DNA of 64,000 nt from Amycolatopsis antarctica (GTDB taxonomy: Bacteria; Actinomycetota; Actinomycetes; Mycobacteriales; Pseudonocardiaceae). The stretch covers positions 434,001 to 498,000 of the forward strand of contig NZ_NKYE01000001.1 of the NCBI RefSeq assembly GCF_002262875.1, given 5' to 3'. A program made the position numbers and the translations under genes. Below the pieces are notes generated by a model. It worked only from the letters and a program-made list of their open reading frames with translations, did no database searches and was not told the DNA's origin. Below, in pieces: positions 1 to 6,234 of the stretch; positions within the stretch are counted from its first letter, which is position 1; each line of letters begins with the position of its first letter.

Positions 1-2
1 CC

Positions 3-1748
3 TCGCGCGCGGAGAAGGACGCCATCGCCGAGGCGATCGGCGAGTTCCGGTTCTCCGCGGGCTTCGGCAAGACGCTCTCGCGGCTGTTGCGCCACGGCAT
101 CGGCGTGCACCACGCCGGGATGTTGCCGAAGTACCGCAGGCTGGTCGAGCAGCTCGCGCAGGCCGGGCTGCTGAAGCTGATCTGCGGAACGGACACCCTC
201 GGGGTCGGCATCAACGTGCCGATCCGGACGGTGGTGCTCTCGGCGCTGACCAAGTACGACGGGGTGCGGCAGCGGCACCTCAAGGCACGCGAGTTCCACC
301 AGATCGCCGGGCGCGCCGGACGGGCGGGCTTCGACACCGATGGCTACGTGGTCGTCGAGGCGCCGGAGCACGTGATCGAGAACGCGAAGGCGCTGGAGAA
401 GGCGGGTGACGACCCGAAGAAGAAGCGCAAGATCACCAGGAAGAAGGCGCCGGAGGGGTTCGTCAACTGGACGGACAGCACCTTCGAACGGCTCGTCGCG
501 GCCGAACCCGAACCGTTGACGTCCAGCTTTCAGGTCAGCCACTCGATGCTGCTGAACGTGATCGCCCGCCCCGGCGACGCGTTCGCCTCGATGCGGCACC
601 TGCTGGAGGACAACCATTCCGACCGGGCGACCCAGCGGAAGCTGATCCTGCGGGCGATCGCGAACTTCCGGGCGCTGCTCTCGGCCGGTGTCGTCGAACG
701 GCTCGACCAGCCGGATGAGCAGGGCAGGCGGGTGCGGCTGACCGTGGACCTGCAGTTCGACTTCGCGTTGAACCAGCCGTTGTCCCCGTTCGCGCTGGCG
801 GCGATCGAACTGCTGGACCGGGAGTCCCCGAGCTACGCGCTCGATGTCGTGTCCATTGTGGAATCCACTGTGGATGATCCGCGTCCGGTGCTGTCGCAGC
901 AGCAGTTCAAGGCGCGCGGTGAGGCCGTGGCCGAGATGAAGATGCAGGGCATCGAGTACGACGAGCGGATGGAGCTGCTGGAGAACGTCACGTATCCGAA
1001 GCCGCTGGAGGAGATGCTCGACGCGGCGTACGAGACGTATCGGCGGGGTCATCCCTGGGTGGCCGACTACGCGCTCTCGCCGAAGTCGGTGGTGCGCGAC
1101 ATGTACGAACGCGCGATGAACTTCGTGGAGTACGTGGGTTTCTACTCGCTGGCCCGGTCCGAGGGTCTGGTGCTGCGGTATCTCGCCAACACCTACGACG
1201 CGCTCCGGCACACGGTGCCGGACGAGGCGAAGACCGAACCCCTGCAGGACCTCATCGAGTGGCTCGGCGAACTGGTCCGGCAGGTCGACTCCAGCCTGCT
1301 CGACGAGTGGGAGGCCCTGCGCCACCCCGATTCCGAGGACCCGCACGCGCCGCCGGCGCTGCCCGAGGGTCCGCCACCGGTCACCCGCAACGAGCGCGCG
1401 TTCCGCGTGCTGGTGCGCAACCAGCTCTTCCGCAGGGTCGAGCTGGCCGCCCGCCGGGCGTACGCCGATCTCGGCGAACTCGACGCGGCCACCGGCTTCG
1501 ACGCGGAGACCTGGGCCGAGGCGATGGGCGACTACTTCGAGGAGCACGACACGCTCGGCATCGGCCCGGACGCCCGCGGCCCCGCCTTGCTGCTGATCGA
1601 GAAGGAACCGGAGCTGTGGCGGGTCCGGCAGATCTTCGATGACCCGCAGGGCCACCACGACTGGGGCATCAGCGCGGAGATCGACCTGGCCGCCTCGGAC
1701 GAGGCGGGAGCCGCCGTCGTCACGGTGACCGCGGTCGACCGCCCCTGA
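3..1748 (+). CDS. DEAD/DEAH-box helicase with DUF3516, C-terminal part (5' end outside window)
   Basis: The reading frame is open from the first bases of the window, so the gene begins upstream and the TTG at 87 is internal. What remains is the second RecA-like helicase domain and the family's long C-terminal domain. The visible helicase features are HHAGMLPKYRR, the stretch CGTDTLGVGIN (motif V region) and HQIAGRAGRAGFDTDG (motif VI, with the arginine finger). A Lys-rich linker (KKKRKITRKK) follows, and then the roughly 430-residue alpha-helical DUF3516 region that actinobacterial Ski2/HelY-like helicases carry. The family acts on nucleic acid using ATP; the exact substrate is not established. 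The gene ends 16 bp before the convergent glycosyltransferase gene. Function as a helicase is secure; a specific pathway is not. Confidence 0.9.
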   Translation, partial: SRAEKDAIAEAIGEFRFSAGFGKTLSRLLRHGIGVHHAGMLPKYRRLVEQLAQAGLLKLICGTDTLGVGINVPIRTVVLSALTKYDGVRQRHLKAREFHQIAGRAGRAGFDTDGYVVVEAPEHVIENAKALEKAGDDPKKKRKITRKKAPEGFVNWTDSTFERLVAAEPEPLTSSFQVSHSMLLNVIARPGDAFASMRHLLEDNHSDRATQRKLILRAIANFRALLSAGVVERLDQPDEQGRRVRLTVDLQFDFALNQPLSPFALAAIELLDRESPSYALDVVSIVESTVDDPRPVLSQQQFKARGEAVAEMKMQGIEYDERMELLENVTYPKPLEEMLDAAYETYRRGHPWVADYALSPKSVVRDMYERAMNFVEYVGFYSLARSEGLVLRYLANTYDALRHTVPDEAKTEPLQDLIEWLGELVRQVDSSLLDEWEALRHPDSEDPHAPPALPEGPPPVTRNERAFRVLVRNQLFRRVELAARRAYADLGELDAATGFDAETWAEAMGDYFEEHDTLGIGPDARGPALLLIEKEPELWRVRQIFDDPQGHHDWGISAEIDLAASDEAGAAVVTVTAVDRP

Positions 1749-1763
1749 GGTCTGGCCGAGTGC

Positions 1764-3146
1764 TCAGTGGTCGAGCGCGACGGCGCCCGGGGCGTGCTCG
1801 GTGTTGCGCCGGGTCTTGGACCAGCCGTTGCGGCCGCGCAGCAGCCGGAACAGCGCCCGCCAGGACGTGATGTAGAAGGTGTAGATGTATAGCGCGTACG
1901 CCAGACCCATCCCGATGCCGCGAAGGAAACCTTTGCGTTTCAAGCATTTCCGGTAGTAGATCGGTCCCCAGACGACGAACGGCGCGAGCCCGAAGCAGCC
2001 GTAGATGACGAACAGGATCCAGCCGCCCTCGCGCAACCAGCCCCACACCTGGCCCGGATCGCCGACGCCGCTGAACAGCAATACCAGGAACGGGATCGGG
2101 TAGAGCAGCGAACCGAGGAGCTGCAACCACGGCTGCGCCAGGTAGTACATCATTTCGGCGGCACCGAGGGTGCTCAGATGCGGCGAGTCCCAGATCCGCC
2201 GGACGTATCGGGAGCACTGCATCGTGCCCTGGCCCCACCGGGTGCGCTGGGTCAGGAAGCGGCGCAGGCTGTACAGCCCTTCCTGCGCGACGTGCGAGTC
2301 GCGGGTGAACGCGGTACGCCAGCCCGCCGTCAGCAGGTGCACGCCGAGTTCGAAGTCCTCCAGTAGCGAGCCGCGCCACGGCGAGGCGGTGCCGTCCGCG
2401 ATGGTGTGCAGCGCCGAGAGCCGGGTGAACTGCCCGTTGCCGCCCATCGAGATGGTGCCGGTGAACCCGCGTGAGGTCTGAATGGCGCCGATCGCCGTGC
2501 GGAACTCCAGGTCCTGCAACTGGGCCAGCTTCAGCCCGAACCAGCGACTCCAGCGGGACCCCTCGGCGGGTTCGGTGTCGCGGTTGCTCATCCACACGTC
2601 GAGCTGGACCGCCCCGATCCGCTCGTCGCCGAACAGGTGCTCCGCCGCGCAGACCTCGAGGCAGTTCGGGGCGGGTCTGCCGTCCGCGTCCACGACGGCC
2701 ACGATGACCCGGTCCTTCGGCGCGTGCCGCCCGCTCCACGCGGTGAGTTCGCGGTACGCCTGGTTCAGGGCGTCGCCCTTGCCGGTCCGGGCGTTCGGCC
2801 TGCGCCTGCGCACCAGGTGGACGTACGGGTCGGTGGTGCCCTCGCGCAGCCGTGCCGCCGCCACCACCTCGGCGGTGCGGTCCTCGGAGTCGTCGTCGAT
2901 CACCCAGACGTGCGCGTCCGGGAAGTGGTGGCGCAGGTAGCACACCGTTCCGCCGATCACCGGTTCCTCGTCGCGGCAGGGCACGAAGAAGTGCCACTCG
3001 AAGGTCGCCGGGTCGCCGGTGCCCCTCGGCCGCAGGCGCAGGAACGGGACCACGATCACCACCACGTAGACGATGAACGCCACGCTCATGGTCAGCGCGA
3101 ACGCCTGGGTGACGCCGAGCAGGACCGAGACCGTGCCGCCGTTCAC
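1764..3146 (-). CDS. Family 2 glycosyltransferase, membrane-bound, linked to exosortase
   Basis: A 460-residue integral membrane glycosyltransferase of the processive (cellulose/hyaluronan synthase-like) GT2 type. After an N-terminal membrane segment (about 8-35) come the nucleotide-sugar residues DDD (84-86), DAD (153-155), ED (263-264, the likely catalytic base) and QRTRW (300-304). At least three further membrane segments lie at about 320-420. The GTG start is chosen because it overlaps the exosortase stop as GTGA (3143-3146), so the two are translationally coupled. The open frame upstream runs through that gene and is not real. It probably makes a glycan at the cytoplasmic membrane, perhaps one tied to the surface protein processed by the exosortase. 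The donor sugar cannot be told from sequence. Confidence 0.85.
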   Translation of the reverse strand: MNGGTVSVLLGVTQAFALTMSVAFIVYVVVIVVPFLRLRPRGTGDPATFEWHFFVPCRDEEPVIGGTVCYLRHHFPDAHVWVIDDDSEDRTAEVVAAARLREGTTDPYVHLVRRRRPNARTGKGDALNQAYRELTAWSGRHAPKDRVIVAVVDADGRPAPNCLEVCAAEHLFGDERIGAVQLDVWMSNRDTEPAEGSRWSRWFGLKLAQLQDLEFRTAIGAIQTSRGFTGTISMGGNGQFTRLSALHTIADGTASPWRGSLLEDFELGVHLLTAGWRTAFTRDSHVAQEGLYSLRRFLTQRTRWGQGTMQCSRYVRRIWDSPHLSTLGAAEMMYYLAQPWLQLLGSLLYPIPFLVLLFSGVGDPGQVWGWLREGGWILFVIYGCFGLAPFVVWGPIYYRKCLKRKGFLRGIGMGLAYALYIYTFYITSWRALFRLLRGRNGWSKTRRNTEHAPGAVALDH

Positions 3147-3697
3147 GGCCGTGCCCGCTCGGCGCGGGGACGGCGGGTGGCCAGCCGGACGAACAGCACC
3201 AGCGCGATGGCGCCGCCGATGACGCTGACCAGTGAGCCGAGCAGGGTGTGCCCCCAGTAGTAGCCCTCGTCGGTGCCGAAGCGGTCGACCAGTCCGGCGA
3301 TGCCGAACAGCCGGGCCTGGTTGACCAGGATGATCGCCAGACCGCCGACGGCGAACGAGGTCAGCAGCCGGGGCACACTGCGCGGGCCGAGCCAGAGCAG
3401 GACGGCGGAGACGAGCAGCAGCGGCAGCAGCATGAACACCGACGAGCACTCCGGGGTCATCCGCAGGCCCAGTGCGCTGTCGCCGCCGAGTCCGAAGTAG
3501 ACGGTCTCGCGGTGCCCGGCGACGTACACCCCCTGCGTGCTCACCGCACGGATCAGCAGGCCGAAGAATTGCACTTCCAGTTCCCGGTAACCGCGTTCGA
3601 AAGCAACGAGTGCGGCGGCGAAAATAAGTGACGCGATGCTGAGGTACTTGGCCGGAGAGCCTCTGTGGCCGATTGCTGGTGCACCGATTTCCGACAC
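3143..3697 (-). CDS. Exosortase/archaeosortase family protein (exosortase P-like)
   Basis: A 184-residue multi-pass membrane protein with the exosortase catalytic triad: Cys84 in TPECSS, Arg129 in VNQARLF and His150 in YYWGHTLL, each at or near a membrane segment. Exosortases are cysteine transpeptidase-like enzymes that cleave a C-terminal membrane anchor from secreted proteins and probably transfer them to another anchor. The length fits the short actinobacterial exosortase P form, which from memory is paired with choice-of-anchor P proteins and a GT2 enzyme; both neighbours are present here. The GTG start has GAGG six bases upstream. It is first in a two-gene operon, with the glycosyltransferase starting inside its stop. 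The family call is strong; the P subtype rests mostly on the neighbours. Confidence 0.8.
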   Translation of the reverse strand: MSEIGAPAIGHRGSPAKYLSIASLIFAAALVAFERGYRELEVQFFGLLIRAVSTQGVYVAGHRETVYFGLGGDSALGLRMTPECSSVFMLLPLLLVSAVLLWLGPRSVPRLLTSFAVGGLAIILVNQARLFGIAGLVDRFGTDEGYYWGHTLLGSLVSVIGGAIALVLFVRLATRRPRAERARP

Positions 3698-4011
3698 CGG
3701 AACCTCGCGTTCGAAGAAGTATTGGTGGACGAACCACGCGTTCCGCGCGGCGCGGTCGCATGGGACATAGCGTTGCGCCGTACGGCGGCGTTACACGGCT
3801 GAACGGGTGGTATGCGGCAGACCGTCCGGTGTAGTGCGGTGGAGCGAATGGCTCAATCCAAAGCCCACCCTCGCGGGTGAACTGTTGACCGTTTCTGTAC
3901 CAAAGTTCCCCCCAAGTCGATTGACCAGCAGCGGACCGAGCGACGCCGAGTGGGAAATTCCCGCGTTGGAAAAACGCCGGCGCGGTCCATTGCGACAATT
4001 CAGGAGGAACG
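3698..4011. promoter_or_regulatory. Divergent intergenic region between exosortase operon and anchored-protein gene
   Basis: These 314 bases separate two outward-facing genes and must hold both promoters. The stretch 3880-3960 is less GC-rich than the surroundings and contains TTGACC (3885-3890), but no well-spaced -10 box follows, so no promoter is assigned. No convincing small gene was found. The strong AGGAGG at about 4001-4006 belongs to the next gene. Confidence 0.4.
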
Positions 4012-4785
4012 ATGAGAGTGCGTTCTCTGCGTCGAGCCGGCTTCGTCGCGTGCGCGGTCGCGACGGTGGCACTCATGGGTGCCACCACCGCGAGCGCCGC
4101 ACCCGGCGACGGCTCCGCCTACGGCGTGAAGGCGGGGGTGTCGTTGCTCGGGGCGCCCGCGATCAACCTGGGGCCGGTCGCCGCCGCGAGTACCGAAGGG
4201 CCCACCGAGAGCACCGCCGTCAGCGCCGCGCTGAACGGGGTGATCAGCACCGGGGTGATCACCGCCAAGGCCGTCCGCGACGACGAGACCGGCGTGGTCT
4301 CCTCCTCGGCGAGTACGGCGGGGGTGCGGCTTCCGCTGCTGTCGGTCCTCGGTGAGTTCGGTGCCGACGCGGTCACCGCCACCTGCGAGGCGACCCAGGC
4401 CGGGGTGACCGGGAAGTCCGAACTGCTCGGTCTCAAGCTCGGCCGGGTCGGCGGCGGCTCGGCGAACCCCGCGCCGAACACGGTGATCAGCATCAAGCTC
4501 GGCATCATCGAGATCGCCGAGCTCACGCTCAACGAGCAGATCCCCAACCCGGACGGCAGCCTCACGGTCAACGCGATCCACCTGAAGCTGCTCGGCGGTG
4601 TCGTCGGTTCGCTCGGTACCGGCGACGTCTACGTCTCGTCCGCCACCTGCGGTCCGGCCGCCCCGCCGGTCCCGCTCGCCTCCGGTGCCGGGCTGTGGAT
4701 CGGCCTCGCCGCCGTCGGCGCGGTCGCCGTCCCGGTGGGCATCCGCTTCACCCGCGGTCGTCGCGGCGCCACCCAGGCCGGCTGA
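4012..4785 (+). CDS. Secreted protein with C-terminal membrane anchor (choice-of-anchor P-like), probable exosortase substrate
   Basis: A 257-residue exported protein. It has an N-terminal Sec signal (RRAGFVACAVATVALMG, cleavage near ATTASA-APG), a beta-rich Gly/Ser/Thr middle, two conserved-looking cysteines (CEAT and SSATC), and a C-terminal tripartite tail. The tail is PPVPLASGAG, a hydrophobic segment of about 20 residues, and a basic cluster (TRGRRGAT). A short motif, a membrane helix and basic residues at the end are the usual layout of sortase or exosortase targets. It is divergent from the exosortase gene. AGGAGG five bases before the ATG fixes the start and predicts strong expression. 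Assignment to the choice-of-anchor P family is from memory; that it is the exosortase substrate is inferred from position. Confidence 0.75.
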   Translation: MRVRSLRRAGFVACAVATVALMGATTASAAPGDGSAYGVKAGVSLLGAPAINLGPVAAASTEGPTESTAVSAALNGVISTGVITAKAVRDDETGVVSSSASTAGVRLPLLSVLGEFGADAVTATCEATQAGVTGKSELLGLKLGRVGGGSANPAPNTVISIKLGIIEIAELTLNEQIPNPDGSLTVNAIHLKLLGGVVGSLGTGDVYVSSATCGPAAPPVPLASGAGLWIGLAAVGAVAVPVGIRFTRGRRGATQAG

Positions 4786-4804
4786 GCGGATCGGTGGCGA
4801 ACTG

Positions 4805-4984
4805 ATGTACCGGATTCCCGGCGGCGGTGTCGCCGCTTCAGGCGGCAGCGTCGGAGCGCTGGCCGCGACCGGTGCCGACATCGGCTGGTGGATCGCCGCG
4901 GGCACCCTGCTGGTGCTGCTCGGCGTCCTGGTCGTCGTCGCGTCCTACCGGCGTAACCGGCGGATGTCGAAGAGCCGCGTCTGA
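4805..4984 (+). CDS. Small protein carrying an LAATG sortase-type sorting signal
   Basis: A 59-residue reading frame starting 19 bp after the previous stop, in a different frame. It has a short Gly/Ser-rich head, LAATG at residues 19-23, a membrane helix (about 25-47) and a basic tail (YRRNRRMSKSR). LAxTG is the motif favoured by class E sortases of high-GC actinobacteria. The protein lacks an obvious N-terminal Sec signal, so it is either a membrane-inserted micro-protein or the detached sorting signal of a larger ancestor. The ATG is preceded by the GA-rich GGTGGCGA. A strong hairpin follows the stop, consistent with the end of a transcription unit. It is too small for homology to be certain. 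Confidence 0.55.
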   Translation: MYRIPGGGVAASGGSVGALAATGADIGWWIAAGTLLVLLGVLVVVASYRRNRRMSKSRV

Positions 4985-4997
4985 CGCGGCCCGCCAC

Positions 4998-5028
4998 GGG
5001 TGGCCGGCCCTGTCCGGGCCGGCCACCC
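4998..5028 (+). terminator. Hairpin terminator after the LAATG gene
   Basis: Perfect 13-bp stem GGGTGGCCGGCCC/GGGCCGGCCACCC with a 5-base loop, 13 bases past the stop. It has no T-run, as is usual at this GC content. It separates the anchored-protein unit from the epimerase gene. Confidence 0.65.
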
Positions 5029-5066
5029 ACCCCTGGTGAACCTCTTATCCCAGAACGGAGTCGGCG

Positions 5067-6188
5067 ATGGAGATCATGTTGCTGGCGGGGACGAGACCGG
5101 AGGCGGTCAAGGTCGCCCCGCTCGTCCACGCCCTGCGCGATCACCCGCGGCTGACCGCGCGGCTCGTGCACAGCGGGCAACATCAGGACGTGGTGGATCA
5201 GGCCTTCGCCTGCTTCGGTCTCACCGCCGACGACTACCTGCGCGTGCCCGGGCGCAGCACCGGCACCCAGGCGGAGCTGGTGTCGGGTCTGCTGCCCGAG
5301 ATGGAACGGCTGCTGCGCGAACGACGGCCCGCCGCCGTCGTCGTGCAGGGTGACACCTCGACCGTGCTTGCCGGTGCGCTGAGCGCGTTCTGGCTCGGCA
5401 TCCCGGTGGTGCACCTGGAAGCGGGACTGCGCACCTACGAGCTCGACTCGCCCTTCCCCGAGGAGGGCAACCGGCAGATGGTGTCCAGGATCGCCGCGCT
5501 GCACCTCGCGCCCACCGCGGCCGCCGCGACGGCGCTGCGGGCCGAGGGCGTGCCCGCGGACCGGATCGCGCTGACCGGCAACACCGTCGTCGACGCCGTG
5601 CTGCGCGTCGCCGCCACCCGCCCCGCCGCGGGTGATCCGGAACTGGCCAGGCTGGAGGCAGGGTTGCGCCGGGACGGGCGCAGGCTGGTTCTGGTCACCT
5701 CGCACCGCCGGGAGTCGTGGGGTGAGCCGATGGACCGCACGCTGGACGCGGTGCGCCGGATCGTCGCCCGGCACCCGGACGTCGAGGTGCTGCTGCCGCT
5801 GCACCCCAATCCCGCCGTGCGGTCCCGGATCTCGGCCGGACTGGGCGGGGTGGAACGGGTGACGCTCACCGAACCGCTGGGCTACGCCGACCTGATCGGC
5901 GCGCTGCGCCTCGCGGACCTGGTGCTCACCGACTCCGGCGGTATCCAGGAGGAGGCGCCGACCTTCGGCACGCCGGTACTGGTGCTGCGCGAGGTCACCG
6001 AACGGCGCGAGGCGGTGGACGCCGGGAGCGCCTGGCTCGTCGGCACCGACGCCGACCTGATCGTCAAGACGGCGGGGCTGGTGCTGGACGGTCAGCTCAC
6101 GGTGCCCGCCGGGGTGAACCCGTTCGGCGACGGCACCGCCGCACTCCGCTCGGTGACGGCGATCGATGGCCTGCTCGCCGCGGCCTGA
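5067..6188 (+). CDS. wecB: UDP-N-acetylglucosamine 2-epimerase (non-hydrolysing)
   Basis: A 373-residue enzyme that interconverts UDP-GlcNAc and UDP-ManNAc in the cytoplasm, supplying ManNAc for surface polymers. Family signatures are all present in order: GTRPEAVK at the N-terminus, SGQHQD, VQGDTST, HLEAGLRT with FPEEGNRQ, GNTVVDAV, TSHRRES, PLHPNP, and the C-terminal DSGGIQEEAPTFGTPVLVLR with TERRE. Length is normal. The ATG start has GGAG seven bases upstream. A terminator precedes the gene, so it may have its own promoter in the short gap, but the location beside a glycosyltransferase and exosortase suggests it feeds the same surface glycan. It is convergent with the sugar dehydrogenase gene, with a shared hairpin between them. 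Confidence 0.93.
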   Translation: MEIMLLAGTRPEAVKVAPLVHALRDHPRLTARLVHSGQHQDVVDQAFACFGLTADDYLRVPGRSTGTQAELVSGLLPEMERLLRERRPAAVVVQGDTSTVLAGALSAFWLGIPVVHLEAGLRTYELDSPFPEEGNRQMVSRIAALHLAPTAAAATALRAEGVPADRIALTGNTVVDAVLRVAATRPAAGDPELARLEAGLRRDGRRLVLVTSHRRESWGEPMDRTLDAVRRIVARHPDVEVLLPLHPNPAVRSRISAGLGGVERVTLTEPLGYADLIGALRLADLVLTDSGGIQEEAPTFGTPVLVLREVTERREAVDAGSAWLVGTDADLIVKTAGLVLDGQLTVPAGVNPFGDGTAALRSVTAIDGLLAAA

Positions 6189-6194
6189 CCCGCG

Positions 6195-6225
6195 GGCCGC
6201 ACCGTCCACGATGGACGGTGCGGCC
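6195..6225. terminator. Bidirectional hairpin terminator
   Basis: Perfect 14-bp stem GGCCGCACCGTCCA/TGGACGGTGCGGCC with a 3-base loop. It lies between the stops of two convergent genes and can serve both. Confidence 0.8.
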
Positions 6226-6234
6226 GGGGAGGGG

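Noticed and set aside
1720..2997. 425-residue minus-strand frame overlapping the first glycosyltransferase
   Set aside because: Frame-shifted shadow of the same gene, with Arg-rich sequence and no motif.
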